Shown here: one piece after another, positions 19,834-28,983 of the stretch
How the letters are laid out: every line of letters starts with the position of its first letter
Position numbering within the stretch: the stretch's first letter is position 1
NCBI GenBank assembly: GCA_029027985.1
Contig: CP119076.1
Coordinates: forward strand, 3,718,422-3,782,421
DNA: 64,000 nt
Reading direction: 5' to 3'
From: Klebsiella aerogenes
GTDB lineage: Bacteria; Pseudomonadota; Gammaproteobacteria; Enterobacterales; Enterobacteriaceae
Notes under the pieces: model-generated
Seen by the model: only the letters and a program-made list of their open reading frames with translations
Told to the model about the DNA's origin: nothing
Database searches by the model: none
Position numbers and translations under genes: made by a program

Positions 19834-20697
19834 ATGAGTCAGGCACTAACCAATCTGCTGGCATTATTAAATCTGGAAAAAATCGAAGAAGGGCTGTTTC
19901 GCGGGCAGAGCGAAGATCTGGGATTACGTCAGGTCTTCGGCGGCCAGGTGGTCGGCCAGGCGCTGTATGCCGCCAAAGAAACCGTGCCTGCCGAACGCTT
20001 AATCCATTCGTTCCACAGCTATTTTCTGCGCCCTGGCGATAGCCAAAAGCCGATCGTCTACGATGTCGAAGTGCTGCGCGACGGCAATAGCTTCAGCGCC
20101 CGCCGGGTAGCGGCGATCCAGCACGGCAAGCCAATCTTTTACATGACCGCCTCATTCCAGGCGCCGGAACCGGGCTACGAGCATCAAAAAGCGATGCCGT
20201 CCGCGCCAGCGCCGGAAGGTCTACCTTCTGAAACCGATATTGCCCGTAAGCTGGCGCACCTGCTGCCGCCACAGGCGAAAGAGAAATTTCTCTGCGATAA
20301 ACCGCTGGAAATTCGCCCGGTAGAGTTCCACAACCCGCTGAAAGGCCACGTTGCCGAACCGACCCGTCAGGTATGGATCCGCGCTAATGGCGTGGTACCG
20401 GATGATATTCGTATTCACCAGTATCTATTGGGTTACGCGTCCGACTTCAACTTCCTGCCGGTGGCGCTACAGCCGCATGGCGTCGGTTTCCTCGAACCGG
20501 GAATGCAGGTCGCCACCATTGACCATTCTATGTGGTTCCATCGCCCGTTCAACATCAACGAGTGGCTGCTGTATAGCGTGGAAAGTACCTCCGCCTCCAG
20601 CGCTCGCGGCTTTGTACGCGGCGAGTTCTACACCCAGGATGGGACGCTGGTCGCCTCGACGGTGCAGGAAGGGGTCATGCGTAACCGCAACAGCTAG
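19834..20697 (+). CDS. tesB: Acyl-CoA thioesterase II TesB
   Basis: This cytosolic tetrameric enzyme hydrolyses a broad range of acyl-CoAs to fatty acid and CoA. The 287-residue product has two fused hotdog domains (about 10-115 and 170-285). Conserved features include [13 protein letters not shown]-type helix residues, [12 protein letters not shown], and a second-domain segment with [28 protein letters not shown] and the final [15 protein letters not shown]. The start at 19834 follows GAGGGTAATT. E. coli TesB is 286 residues. It is convergent with amtB across a two-way terminator. Confidence 0.97.
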   Translation: MSQALTNLLALLNLEKIEEGLFRGQSEDLGLRQVFGGQVVGQALYAAKETVPAERLIHSFHSYFLRPGDSQKPIVYDVEVLRDGNSFSARRVAAIQHGKPIFYMTASFQAPEPGYEHQKAMPSAPAPEGLPSETDIARKLAHLLPPQAKEKFLCDKPLEIRPVEFHNPLKGHVAEPTRQVWIRANGVVPDDIRIHQYLLGYASDFNFLPVALQPHGVGFLEPGMQVATIDHSMWFHRPFNINEWLLYSVESTSASSARGFVRGEFYTQDGTLVASTVQEGVMRNRNS

Positions 20698-20719
20698 TCC
20701 GCCATCTGGTTCCTATAAG

Positions 20720-20748
20720 AAAAAGCCTCCCTGACCGGGAGGCTTTGT
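20720..20748. terminator. Bidirectional terminator between tesB and amtB
   Basis: A 9-bp stem, AAGCCTCCC/GGGAGGCTT, with a 5-nt loop has T-rich flanks on both strands. It serves tesB on the plus strand and amtB on the minus strand. Confidence 0.88.
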
Positions 20749-20772
20749 TGTTCATGGCGATCGCTCAATTCA

Positions 20773-22062
20773 TCAGGTGTTGTAGGCGTTTTCCCCGTGA
20801 CTGTTGACGTCCAGCCCCTCGCGTTCCTGCTCTTCCGGTACGCGCAAGCCCACGGTCATCGCCGCGACTTTAAAACCGATGTACGCGACCACGGCAGACC
20901 AGACCACGGTGATGGCGATACTTTCCAACTGTACCAGCAGCTGATGCCACATGGTCACGCCTTCGGCATAGCCGACGCCGCCCAGTGCGGTAGAAGCGAA
21001 AACCCCGGTCAGGATACAGCCAATAATGCCGCACACGCCATGTACGCCGAACACATCGCATGGGTCATCGACTCGCAGCCAACGTTTCAATATCGTGACG
21101 CCCCATAACCCGGCCAGACCGGCCAGCAGACCAATAATCAGCGCGCCGCCGACGCCAACATAGCCGCATGCTGGAGTAATGCCAACCAAACCGGCAATCG
21201 CACCGGAACAGGCGCCCAGCAGCGATGGTTTACCGCGGGTAGCCCATTCGCCGAAGGTCCAGGCCAGAATCGCGGCCGCCGTCGCCACCACGGTGTTCAC
21301 GAAGGCCAGCGCGGCAATTTCGTTCGCGGCGCTGGCGGAACCGGCATTAAAACCAAACCAGCCGACATACAGAATCGCGGTACCGGTGAAGACCATCGGC
21401 AGGTTATGCGGTTTGAACGCTTCTTTGCCGAAGCCCACGCGTTTGCCCATCATGTACGCGCCCACCAGCCCTGCGACCGCGGCGTTGATGTGTACGACGG
21501 TACCACCGGCGAAATCCAGCGCGCCATGCGTCGCCAGCAAGCCGCCGCCCCATACCATATGGGCAATCGGCACGTAGGAGAGCGTCAACCAGACCACCAC
21601 GAAAATCAACACCGCAGAGAAACGGATACGTTCAGCCAGCGCCCCGACGATCAATCCCACGGTAATACAGGCGAACGAGCCCTGGAAAGCGACGTGGATA
21701 TACTGATAGAACGAGCCCATCAGCGCTTTCAGCTCAATATTTTTCAGCATCACCCAGTCCAAACTGCCGAAGAAGCTGCCGCCGCTACCGAAGGCCAGGG
21801 TGTAGCCGTAAATGACCCACAGCACACAGACCAGGCCAAAAGTGACAATCACCTGAGTCAGCATTGAGAGTACGTTTTTACTGCGAATCAGGCCGCCGTA
21901 GAACAACGCAATGCCGGGGATCGTCATAAACAGCACCAGCGCGGTGCAAATCATCATAAAAGCGTTATCGGCTTTGTCCGCCACCGCCGGTTCTGCCGCC
22001 AGCGTCAGCCCCGGGAGCAGCGCCAGCGCTCCCAGCCCCGTTTTCATCGTCGTTCTCATCAT
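20773..22062 (-). CDS. amtB: Ammonium transporter AmtB
   Basis: This trimeric inner-membrane ammonium channel has 429 residues including a signal peptide (ending LTLAAEPAV). Eleven membrane helices follow. Signature regions: YGGLIRSKNVLSML, FQGSFACITVGLIVGALAER, VWGGGLLATHGALDFAGGTVVH with the first pore His, and DDPCDVFGVHGVCGI with the second. The C-terminal tail VGLRVPEEQEREGLDVNSHG binds GlnK. It follows glnK by 32 bp in the same operon, under sigma54/NtrC control. Length and sequence fit E. coli (428). Either of two adjacent ATGs could start it. Confidence 0.97.
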   Translation of the reverse strand: MMRTTMKTGLGALALLPGLTLAAEPAVADKADNAFMMICTALVLFMTIPGIALFYGGLIRSKNVLSMLTQVIVTFGLVCVLWVIYGYTLAFGSGGSFFGSLDWVMLKNIELKALMGSFYQYIHVAFQGSFACITVGLIVGALAERIRFSAVLIFVVVWLTLSYVPIAHMVWGGGLLATHGALDFAGGTVVHINAAVAGLVGAYMMGKRVGFGKEAFKPHNLPMVFTGTAILYVGWFGFNAGSASAANEIAALAFVNTVVATAAAILAWTFGEWATRGKPSLLGACSGAIAGLVGITPACGYVGVGGALIIGLLAGLAGLWGVTILKRWLRVDDPCDVFGVHGVCGIIGCILTGVFASTALGGVGYAEGVTMWHQLLVQLESIAITVVWSAVVAYIGFKVAAMTVGLRVPEEQEREGLDVNSHGENAYNT

Positions 22063-22094
22063 CTCTTCTTCCCCATCGCTGTGTGGTCAGGCAA

Positions 22095-22433
22095 TTACAG
22101 TGCCGCTTCGTCGGCTTCGCCGGTACGAATACGAATCACGCGCTGCAGTTCGGCGACAAAAATTTTGCCGTCGCCAATTTTTCCGGTCCAGGCGGCCTTG
22201 CCTATCACCTCGACAACCTCATCCAACTGGTCATCGGCAATCGCAATATCAATTTTTACCTTGGGTAGAAAATTGACGCTGTACTCCGCGCCGCGATAGA
22301 GCTCCGCATGGCCTTTCTGGCGGCCAAAGCCTTTCACTTCCGTGACCGTCAGGCCCTGAATGCCGATGGAAGATAACGCTTCGCGAACGTCTTCCAGTTT
22401 GAATGGTTTGATTACCACGGTAACCAGCTTCAT
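22095..22433 (-). CDS. glnK: Nitrogen regulatory PII protein GlnK
   Basis: This 112-residue trimeric PII signal protein reads 2-oxoglutarate, ATP/ADP and glutamine status. Tyr51 in the T-loop (YRGAEYSVNFLPK) is the uridylylation site for GlnD. Unmodified GlnK docks on AmtB and blocks ammonium entry; it also signals to NtrB and the adenylyltransferase. Residues KPFKLEDVREAL and the C-terminal RIRTGEADEAAL are canonical. It is the first gene of glnK-amtB, under a sigma54 promoter and NtrC enhancer. It also stands in for GlnB in nitrogen-starved cells. Confidence 0.98.
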   Translation of the reverse strand: MKLVTVVIKPFKLEDVREALSSIGIQGLTVTEVKGFGRQKGHAELYRGAEYSVNFLPKVKIDIAIADDQLDEVVEVIGKAAWTGKIGDGKIFVAELQRVIRIRTGEADEAAL

Positions 22434-22487
22434 AAATCCCCTCCAGTCAGTATTTGATCGTGGCCGCAGCTAACACACAGGGGATAA

Positions 22488-22504
22488 AGCAAGGGATATG
22501 CCAA
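22488..22504 (-). promoter_or_regulatory. Sigma54 promoter of glnK-amtB
   Basis: The minus strand reads TTGGCATATCCCTTGCT, with GG and GC elements in the exact -24/-12 spacing of sigma54 (TGGCAcnnnnnTTGCw). It lies about 55 bp upstream of the glnK start. Confidence 0.9.
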
Positions 22505-22510
22505 AAATGA

Positions 22511-22659
22511 AAAAGGGCCGCTTATACCCGTCATACTTCAAGCTGCAGGTGCGTTGGCTTTCCTCGCTCACCCCAGTCACTTACTGGAGTAAGCTCCTGA
22601 GGACTCGCTGCGTCGCGCCTTTCTGCAACTCGAATTATTTAGGGTATATCGGCCCTTTT
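22511..22659 (-). terminator. mdlB terminator split by an ERIC element
   Basis: AAAAGGGCCG (22511-22520) and CGGCCCTTTT (22650-22659) are perfect 10-bp inverted arms. Removing the 126-bp ERIC between them leaves a compact terminator with a loop of about 5 nt and a T run on the minus strand, correctly placed after mdlB. The element therefore appears to have inserted into the loop. Whether termination still works with the long structured loop is unknown. Confidence 0.6.
22523..22648. repeat. Full-length ERIC (IRU) element, 126 bp
   Basis: The element is bounded by TATACCC and GGGTATA. The interior has the ERIC core: CGCTCACCCCAGTCACTTAC, then TAAGCTCCTGAGGACTCGC, close to the standard ERIC2 and ERIC1R sequences. 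Length equals the family norm. It lies in the mdlB-glnK intergenic region, between the NtrC enhancer and the sigma54 promoter. ERICs are non-coding palindromic repeats presumed mobile through an unknown agent, with TA duplication at the target. Confidence 0.93.
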
Positions 22660-22721
22660 GAAGGGGAAAAAGAGTAACAACGCTGGTGCCTGAACGAAGA
22701 TTGCACAGGAATGCACAAAAA

Positions 22722-22738
22722 TGCACCAACCTGGTGCA
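22722..22738. promoter_or_regulatory. NtrC enhancer site for glnK-amtB
   Basis: TGCACCAACCTGGTGCA is a perfect 17-bp palindrome matching the NtrC consensus (TGCACnnnnnnGGTGCA, as at glnA). More TGCAC half-sites lie at 22702 and 22712, each 10 bp apart, so on one face of the helix; a further half-site is at 22755. The distance to the sigma54 promoter is about 220 bp because the ERIC lies between them. Confidence 0.85.
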
Positions 22739-22801
22739 TAGCCAACAGCCGGATTGCACCCGTTCACACCAGCATCGCGCCCGATGCCTGTTGATGGTGC
22801 A

Positions 22802-24580
22802 TCAGGCGCTAAGCGACTCTTCCTGCACGCTAGCAGCCAGCTCTTCGCCAGCCAACTGCAACTGGTACATCTGCCAGTAGCGGCCCTTCGCCGCCAACAA
22901 CTGTTGATGGTTACCGCGCTCCACGGCCTGACCGCGGTGGAGCACCAAAATGGTATCGGCCTCCACGATTGTCGACAAACGGTGGGCGATAACCACCAAC
23001 GTCGTGTGCTCACGCACTTTCGCCAACGCCTGCTGGATAGCCTGCTCGGTGCCGGAATCAATATTGGCCGTCGCCTCATCGAGGATCAGCACTTGCGGCG
23101 TCTCTACCAGCACGCGAGCCAGCGCCAGCAACTGTTTCTGCCCCACCGACAAGTTATTGCCCTGCTCACCCAGTTGAGTATAGATACCGTCGCTCATCTC
23201 GCGGGCAAGTTCGGCGAGCTGCACGGCTTCCAGCGCCTCCCAAACCTGCCGCTCGCTGATATCGCGCCCCAACGTCACGTTGGCGTAGAAGGTATCCGCC
23301 AGCACCACCGGGTCCTGTTGCACCATGGCGACGCCCTGACGTAACGCACTGTGGCTTAGCGTTGACAACGGGCGGCCATCGAGGCGAATTTCGCCTTTGG
23401 TCAGCGGATAGTAACCCATCATCAGGCTGGCCAATGTGCTCTTGCCGCTACCGGTATGACCGACCAGCGCCACAAAACCGCGTGAAGGAATATCCAGATT
23501 AATATCCTGCAACACCAGTCGGTCGTCGCGATAGGCGAACGACACGTTATCAATCGCCACCGTGCCGCTGCGCAGCGGCGCGCTATCGTCGCCCCAACTC
23601 TGGCGCGGGCGGTCCATCAGCTCAAAGACGCGCTCTCCCGCCACTACCGCCTGCTGCAGCATCGACTGCTGGGTGGTTAACTCGATCAGCGGTTCGTTCA
23701 GTCTTCCAAGGTAGCTAATAAAGGCGTACAGCACCCCGACTTCAATGCTTCCGGAGGCGCTAAAACCAAACAGCATCAGCAGACCGCAAAGAATCAGCGA
23801 TGAGAACAGGCTCAACAGCGGACGCAGCAGGAACCCGTCCAGACGCAACGTTTGCATACGCGCCAGATAGTGACCGTAGCTGGCTTCGCGCATGCGCTCG
23901 CCGAATCGCGCCTGCTGACGGAACTGCTGAATAACGCCCATACCGTTGATCACTTCGTTAAAGCCGTCGTTGATATCGGCAAGCCAGGCGCGCATACGAC
24001 GGACGATTGGCGTGCTATAACGCTGATAGACTGTCATCACGATCAGCACCGCCGGGAAGATAGCCACCGCCACCAGCGCCATTCGCCAGTCGAGGCTAAA
24101 CATCGCCACCAGCATCGCGCCAATCAGCGCCGCACTGCGCAGCACCGTCGCCACCACTGTCACATACAGATCGCGAATCACTTCGGTGTCGTTGGTCACG
24201 CGTGAAATCAGCTGACCGACCGGCTGAGTATCGAACTCGCTGAGCGGCTGGCGCAGCGCAGCATCCATCACATCGCTGCGCAACTGCTGCACCACGCCGA
24301 CCGCTGCCCGGTTAAACAGCAGCGCCTGATTATAGTGCAGCGTAGCCGCAAGGATCTGTAGGCCGATATAGGCGGCAGCCAGTCCGCTGACAACCTTCAC
24401 CGGCAGCGACTGCTTCGCCACCATATTGTCGATGAAGTAGCTTATCAGCAGCGGGCCGCTCACTTCCGCCGCCGCGGCGACCCACATCATGATCACCGCA
24501 ATCATCAGCGGCTTGCGCCACGGTGAACCGTAGGCCAGCAGACGTTTTAAGGTCGGCCAGAGTTGAGCGAAACTACGCAT
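22802..24580 (-). CDS. mdlB: ABC exporter half-transporter MdlB
   Basis: This 592-residue half-transporter has six membrane helices (about 20-310) fused to an ATPase (about 340-580). Walker A is GHTGSGKST, the signature [14 protein letters not shown], Walker B VLILDEAT, and the H-loop VVIAHRLST. It probably forms a heterodimer with MdlA (SmdAB-like multidrug exporters in relatives); the natural substrate is unknown. The start MRSFAQLW at 24580 fits E. coli MdlB (593) and overlaps the mdlA stop by 8 bp. Longer upstream readings fall inside mdlA and are unlikely. Confidence 0.95.
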   Translation of the reverse strand: MRSFAQLWPTLKRLLAYGSPWRKPLMIAVIMMWVAAAAEVSGPLLISYFIDNMVAKQSLPVKVVSGLAAAYIGLQILAATLHYNQALLFNRAAVGVVQQLRSDVMDAALRQPLSEFDTQPVGQLISRVTNDTEVIRDLYVTVVATVLRSAALIGAMLVAMFSLDWRMALVAVAIFPAVLIVMTVYQRYSTPIVRRMRAWLADINDGFNEVINGMGVIQQFRQQARFGERMREASYGHYLARMQTLRLDGFLLRPLLSLFSSLILCGLLMLFGFSASGSIEVGVLYAFISYLGRLNEPLIELTTQQSMLQQAVVAGERVFELMDRPRQSWGDDSAPLRSGTVAIDNVSFAYRDDRLVLQDINLDIPSRGFVALVGHTGSGKSTLASLMMGYYPLTKGEIRLDGRPLSTLSHSALRQGVAMVQQDPVVLADTFYANVTLGRDISERQVWEALEAVQLAELAREMSDGIYTQLGEQGNNLSVGQKQLLALARVLVETPQVLILDEATANIDSGTEQAIQQALAKVREHTTLVVIAHRLSTIVEADTILVLHRGQAVERGNHQQLLAAKGRYWQMYQLQLAGEELAASVQEESLSA

Positions 24581-26342
24581 CGACCGTCTCCTCATCTTGC
24601 GGCACATCGTCGAGCGCCGCTTCCAGCTGCTGATAGCGATACATATCGCGATACCACCCGGCCTGAGCAGCCAACTGCTCATGGCGACCGCGCTGGGCAA
24701 TATGACCGTGCTGCAGCACCAGAATTTCGCTGGCTTCGGTTAACGCCGAAAGACGGTGGGCGCTAATAATCACCGTCCGTCCTTCGCCCCACTGGCGCAG
24801 GTTATGCAAAATATCGTGCTCTGTTCGCCCATCAACCGCCGAAAGCGCATCATCAAGGATCAATATTTCCGCTTCCAGCAACAGCGCGCGGGCGATGGAA
24901 ATACGTTGTTTCTGCCCCCCGGAGAGCATGACGCCGCGCTCGCCGACCTCCGTTTCATAACCTTGCGGCAGACGCAGAATATCGTCATGGACGCTGGCCA
25001 ACCGCGCGACGTGTTCGATCTGCTCTTGCGTCGCATCCGGCTTACCCAACGCAATGTTGTTCGCGACGGTATCGGAGAACAGGAATGGGGTCTGGTTGAC
25101 CACCGCCAACCGCCCGCGCCAGCTGTCGAGCTGCAGGCGAGTCAGTGGGATATCATGGAAACGGATATCGCCGTCGGTCACATCAAAGTGGCGCTGGATA
25201 AGCGCCAGAATGGTGCTTTTACCCGCTCCCGTCGGCCCGCAGATACCGAGCATCTGCCCCGGCTGTAGGGTAAAATTGACCTTCTCCAGCGACGGTTTAC
25301 TGGCCTGCGGATAGGTAAACTCACGTACCGCCACATTGAGCGAGCCGCGCCCTTCCGGTACCGTTTCGCTACCGTCATTGACCACCGGCGCTTCTTCCAG
25401 CATCGAGCGAATGCGCCCGTAGGCGGCGCTGCCGCGCTCGACGATGTTAAACATCCACGCCAGCGCCAGCATTGGCCAAATCATCAAACCGAGGTACATC
25501 ACAAAACTGGTTAATTGGCCGAGGGTCAGCTCGCCCTGCAGCACCAGCCAGCTGCCGCCGCCGATCGCCAGCAGGTTGGCCGCGCCGATAGCGATATAGA
25601 TAGTGGGGTCGAAGCGGGCGTCGATACGCGCCACCCGCATGTTCTTGGCCCCGGTATCTGCCGCATCGGCGGCGAATTGCGCCGATTGACGGTCTTCAAG
25701 ACCGAAGGCTTTAATCATGCGAATACTGGTCAGGCTCTCCTGAGTGCGATCGTTAAGACTGGAAAAAGCCGCCTGCGCCACGCGGAAGCGTTCATGCAGG
25801 GCATCGCCGTTGCGCTTGATCGCCAGCGCCATAAACGGCATCGGCAACAGCGCCAGCAGGGTCAACTGCCAGCTGATTTGCGTCGACATGACAATGAGCA
25901 CCGCGCAACCCATCACCAGCGAATCCACTAATGTCAAAACGCCCTCCCCGGCGGCGAAGACCACGCGGTCAACGTCGTTGGTCGCACGGGCGATCAGGTC
26001 GCCGGTACGGTGGCGCAGATAAAAGGCCGGGTGCTGACGACTGAGTTGGCGATAGAAATCTTCGCGTAGCTCAACGGCCAGTTGATAAGATGCGCCGAAC
26101 AACAGGACGCGCCAGACGTAGCGCAGCAGATATATCATCACCGCAATGACCACCAGCGCGCCAATCCACATCCACACCTTCTCTGCGGTGTAATGTTCTT
26201 TGGTCACGCCATCGACCACAATGCCCACCACTTTCGGCGGGATCAACTGAAGTACGGCAATGACGGCTAGCAGAGCAACGGCGCCGAGGTAACGGCGCCA
26301 CTCCCGGCGAAAGTACCAGCTAAGTTGAGCAAATAATCGCAA
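24573..26342 (-). CDS. mdlA: ABC exporter half-transporter MdlA
   Basis: This is the partner of MdlB, 589 residues, with an N-terminal membrane domain and an ATPase with GPTGAGKST (Walker A), [17 protein letters not shown] (signature), [14 protein letters not shown] (Walker B with Asp in place of the catalytic Glu) and the SAHRLSAL switch. The Asp suggests a degenerate catalytic site, as in other heterodimeric exporters. The start is unusual: no ATG aligns, and TTG at 26342 gives (M)[10 protein letters not shown], the family start. A further TTG at 26393 would overlap decR. Order decR-mdlA-mdlB is conserved. Confidence 0.92.
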   Translation of the reverse strand: MRLFAQLSWYFRREWRRYLGAVALLAVIAVLQLIPPKVVGIVVDGVTKEHYTAEKVWMWIGALVVIAVMIYLLRYVWRVLLFGASYQLAVELREDFYRQLSRQHPAFYLRHRTGDLIARATNDVDRVVFAAGEGVLTLVDSLVMGCAVLIVMSTQISWQLTLLALLPMPFMALAIKRNGDALHERFRVAQAAFSSLNDRTQESLTSIRMIKAFGLEDRQSAQFAADAADTGAKNMRVARIDARFDPTIYIAIGAANLLAIGGGSWLVLQGELTLGQLTSFVMYLGLMIWPMLALAWMFNIVERGSAAYGRIRSMLEEAPVVNDGSETVPEGRGSLNVAVREFTYPQASKPSLEKVNFTLQPGQMLGICGPTGAGKSTILALIQRHFDVTDGDIRFHDIPLTRLQLDSWRGRLAVVNQTPFLFSDTVANNIALGKPDATQEQIEHVARLASVHDDILRLPQGYETEVGERGVMLSGGQKQRISIARALLLEAEILILDDALSAVDGRTEHDILHNLRQWGEGRTVIISAHRLSALTEASEILVLQHGHIAQRGRHEQLAAQAGWYRDMYRYQQLEAALDDVPQDEETVDA

Positions 26343-26385
26343 ACGGTAGAATCCTGAATCTGTAAATCGTGGCGGCGAATAGCCG

Positions 26386-26844
26386 TTAATCAATAGGCAA
26401 AGCTGTGGTGTATTTTATCTGTTCCATGGCGAAACTCGAAGTGACATCCGAAAGGCCCGGTACGCTGTTCACCAGACGTTTATAAAAGTCGTCATAGCGC
26501 TTCATATCCGCGACCTGCACCCGCAGCAGGTAATCGTATTCCCCGGCCATGCGCCAGAAGCCAAGCACTTCCGCCATTTGCGTCACTTCGCTGACAAAGC
26601 GGCAGTACCAGTCGCTGCTGTGATGCTGGGTTTTAATCAAGACAAAGGCGGTTAACCCAAGTCCGAGTTTTTCCGCATCCAGTATGGCGACGCGCTCGCG
26701 TAGGATGCCTTCATCCTCGAGGCGCTTGAGCCGTTTCCAGCAGGGTGTGGTGGTCAGATTAACGGCATCCGCCAGCGCCTGCAAAGAGAGGGTACAGTCT
26801 GTTTGCAGCAATGAGAGCAGCTTACGGTCAATTTTATCTAGCAT
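26386..26844 (-). CDS. decR: DecR (YbaO), Lrp/AsnC-type regulator of cysteine detoxification
   Basis: This 152-residue regulator has an N-terminal helix-turn-helix ([25 protein letters not shown]) and a C-terminal RAM/Lrp-type effector domain (about 65-150). In E. coli DecR activates the cyuPA cysteine-detoxification operon in response to cysteine. Here the divergent neighbour is a cysteine desulfhydrase-like gene, probably its target, as described for ybaO/STM0458 in Salmonella and ccdR/ccdA in Pantoea. The intergenic space is 115 bp. Length and sequence match E. coli throughout. Confidence 0.95.
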   Translation of the reverse strand: MLDKIDRKLLSLLQTDCTLSLQALADAVNLTTTPCWKRLKRLEDEGILRERVAILDAEKLGLGLTAFVLIKTQHHSSDWYCRFVSEVTQMAEVLGFWRMAGEYDYLLRVQVADMKRYDDFYKRLVNSVPGLSDVTSSFAMEQIKYTTALPID

Positions 26845-26959
26845 AAGACCACCTGAGAGAATAATTTACTCCCGTAATTGTAATTGAAAGGCTAAATAGC
26901 AACAATTTTTCCCGCACTTTCCGCTAAGCTGGGCACAAAATGACAAACAGGAAACCGAG

Positions 26960-28012
26960 ATGAATAGCGCCTGGGTAAAACACGCCATTAGTGAAATTAA
27001 CGCCGACTATCAGCGTTCCGCCGATACACACCTGATTCGCCTGGCGCTGCCCGGTTTCCCGGGGATCCAAATTTATCTTAAAGATGAGAGCACCCATCCG
27101 ACCGGCAGCCTCAAACACCGCCTGGCGCGTTCACTGTTTCTTTACGGCCTGTGCAACGGTTGGATCAAAGAAGGCACCACCATTATCGAATCGTCCTCCG
27201 GTTCGACAGCGGTCTCGGAAGCCTATTTCGCCCGCCTGCTGGGGTTGCCGTTTATTGCCGTGATGCCCTCCTGCACGGCGAAACGTAAAATCGAACAAAT
27301 CGAGTTTTACGGCGGGCGTTGCCATTTCGTGGACAGCGCCTGCGAAATCTACGCTGCTTCCGAAACGCTGGCGCGCGAGCTGAACGGCCACTATATGGAT
27401 CAGTTCACCTTCGCCGAACGCGCCACCGACTGGCGTGGCAACAACAACATCGCCGACAGTATTTTCCGCCAGATGACCCATGAGCCGCACCCGCAGCCGT
27501 CATGGATCGTCATGAGTGCCGGCACCGGCGGCACCTCGGCGACCATTGGCCGCTACATTCGCTGCCAGGGTTACGAAACCCAACTGATGGTCGTCGACCC
27601 GCAGAACTCGGTATTCCTCAATTACTGGCAAAGCCGCGACGCCAGCCTGCGCAGCCCGGTCGGCAGCAAAATTGAAGGGATTGGCCGCCCGCGCGTCGAG
27701 CCGTCGTTCATTCCCGATGTTGTCGACGAGATGCTGCGCGTGCCGGATGCCGCCAGCGTTGCCACCGCGCTGTGGCTGGAAACGCAGCTTGGGCGGAAGG
27801 TCGGCGCCTCTACCGGCACCAATATGTGGGGCGTACTGCAACTGGCCGCGCGCATGCGCGATGAAGGACGCACGGGTTCTATTGTCACCCTGCTGTGCGA
27901 CAGCGGCGAGCGCTATCTGGAAAGCTATTACAACCCGCAGTGGGTGGCGGCCAATATCGGCGACATCGCCCCGTGGCAGGCGCAGATCGCGCAACTGATC
28001 AGCGCAAAATAA
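26960..28012 (+). CDS. cdsH: PLP-dependent cysteine desulfhydrase CdsH
   Basis: This 350-residue fold-type II PLP enzyme of the cysteine synthase/CBS family has the Schiff-base lysine at Lys52 in [10 protein letters not shown]. The substrate loop is SSSGST (about 78-83), and the phosphate loop is [14 protein letters not shown]-terminal CDSGERYLE motif binds the pyridine ring. In Salmonella the gene at this position, divergent from ybaO, encodes a cysteine desulfhydrase that degrades L-cysteine to pyruvate, ammonia and sulfide. Divergence from decR supports that role here. It is absent from this site in E. coli K-12. The exact substrate is inferred. Confidence 0.85.
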   Translation: MNSAWVKHAISEINADYQRSADTHLIRLALPGFPGIQIYLKDESTHPTGSLKHRLARSLFLYGLCNGWIKEGTTIIESSSGSTAVSEAYFARLLGLPFIAVMPSCTAKRKIEQIEFYGGRCHFVDSACEIYAASETLARELNGHYMDQFTFAERATDWRGNNNIADSIFRQMTHEPHPQPSWIVMSAGTGGTSATIGRYIRCQGYETQLMVVDPQNSVFLNYWQSRDASLRSPVGSKIEGIGRPRVEPSFIPDVVDEMLRVPDAASVATALWLETQLGRKVGASTGTNMWGVLQLAARMRDEGRTGSIVTLLCDSGERYLESYYNPQWVAANIGDIAPWQAQIAQLISAK

Positions 28013-28041
28013 AAAAAGCCAGATAGCGTGCTACCTGGCTT
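28010..28041 (-). terminator. Terminator of cof
   Basis: AAGCCAGATAGC/GCTACCTGGCTT stem with one mismatch and a very short loop. On the minus strand it runs into seven T. It lies 16 bp after the cof stop and abuts the convergent cdsH stop. Confidence 0.85.
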
Positions 28042-28056
28042 GCTGGAAGAGTCTCT

Positions 28057-28875
28057 CTATTCGGGGGAATAAGGAAGATCAGGATTATCCAGCCAATGAG
28101 TTAAAAAGTGGGAGACCGCCTGGTGACGGCAGTCGCCGATAACCGGTAGATGCGGCAGCTCGGCTTTGAGCTGCGGCATCGCGTTGCCCATGATAAAACC
28201 TCGCCCTACGCTGCCGAGCATCTCACGGTCATTCATCGCATCGCCAAACGCCATGCAGTCCTGCAAAGTGAAGCCTAAATGTTGGCTCAGTACCGCCAAC
28301 GCGGCGCCTTTATTACAGCCGACCGGCAACACTTCCAGACAGTCCATCGCCGAGAAACAGAGCGACGCGCGATCGCCTAACGCGTCATTCAGTTGGATCC
28401 GCAGGCGACGCAGATCGTCATGATCGCCGCAGAAACAGATCTTTGTGACGTGATGCGCGGGCATCCTTTTTGGATCGCACAGCTGATAATGGAAACCGCT
28501 GAAGGCATGGGCGTGGAGCATTTCGGGTCTTGCCTGGCCGGTAAACCAGCCGCCATCGTTAAAGACGTGCATGCTGGCGCGGGTATCCCACGCGCTATGC
28601 AGCACTTCTTCCGCAACCTCAGGGTTCAGATCCTGGCGGTACAGCTCATCGCCTTCCAGCGAATGGATGCGCGTGCCGTTGCCGGTAATCAGAAAGGCAT
28701 CGAGGGAGAACTCGCCGACTACGCGGTGCATTTCCAGGGCATGGCGACCGGTGGCGAACGTCAGGGCGATATCGCGTTCACGCAGCCGTTTCAGCGCCGT
28801 AAGCGTCTGCTCTCCGAGACGATGATCCGGCATCAGCAAGGTGCCGTCCATATCAAATGCCGCCAGTTTTGCCAT
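28057..28875 (-). CDS. cof: HAD-family phosphatase Cof (HMP-PP phosphatase)
   Basis: This 272-residue HAD-superfamily (Cof/IIB) phosphatase has the nucleophile motif DMDGTLL at 8-14, motif II around TFATGR, Lys in [12 protein letters not shown] and motif [13 protein letters not shown]. coli Cof hydrolyses 4-amino-2-methyl-5-hydroxymethylpyrimidine diphosphate, a thiamin precursor, and other phosphates; it was named for resistance to pyrimidine analogues. Length is the same as in E. coli. It is divergent from ybaE and convergent with cdsH. Confidence 0.96.
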   Translation of the reverse strand: MAKLAAFDMDGTLLMPDHRLGEQTLTALKRLRERDIALTFATGRHALEMHRVVGEFSLDAFLITGNGTRIHSLEGDELYRQDLNPEVAEEVLHSAWDTRASMHVFNDGGWFTGQARPEMLHAHAFSGFHYQLCDPKRMPAHHVTKICFCGDHDDLRRLRIQLNDALGDRASLCFSAMDCLEVLPVGCNKGAALAVLSQHLGFTLQDCMAFGDAMNDREMLGSVGRGFIMGNAMPQLKAELPHLPVIGDCRHQAVSHFLTHWLDNPDLPYSPE

Positions 28876-28983
28876 GGTATTTTCCCCGATGTGTGATGGG
28901 TTTCGCTTGTGTTGCAGTATCGCCTGGGATATACGGAAGTAATAGTGAATAGATATTTTTTATTGTTCCGGGTTTACGGCAAG

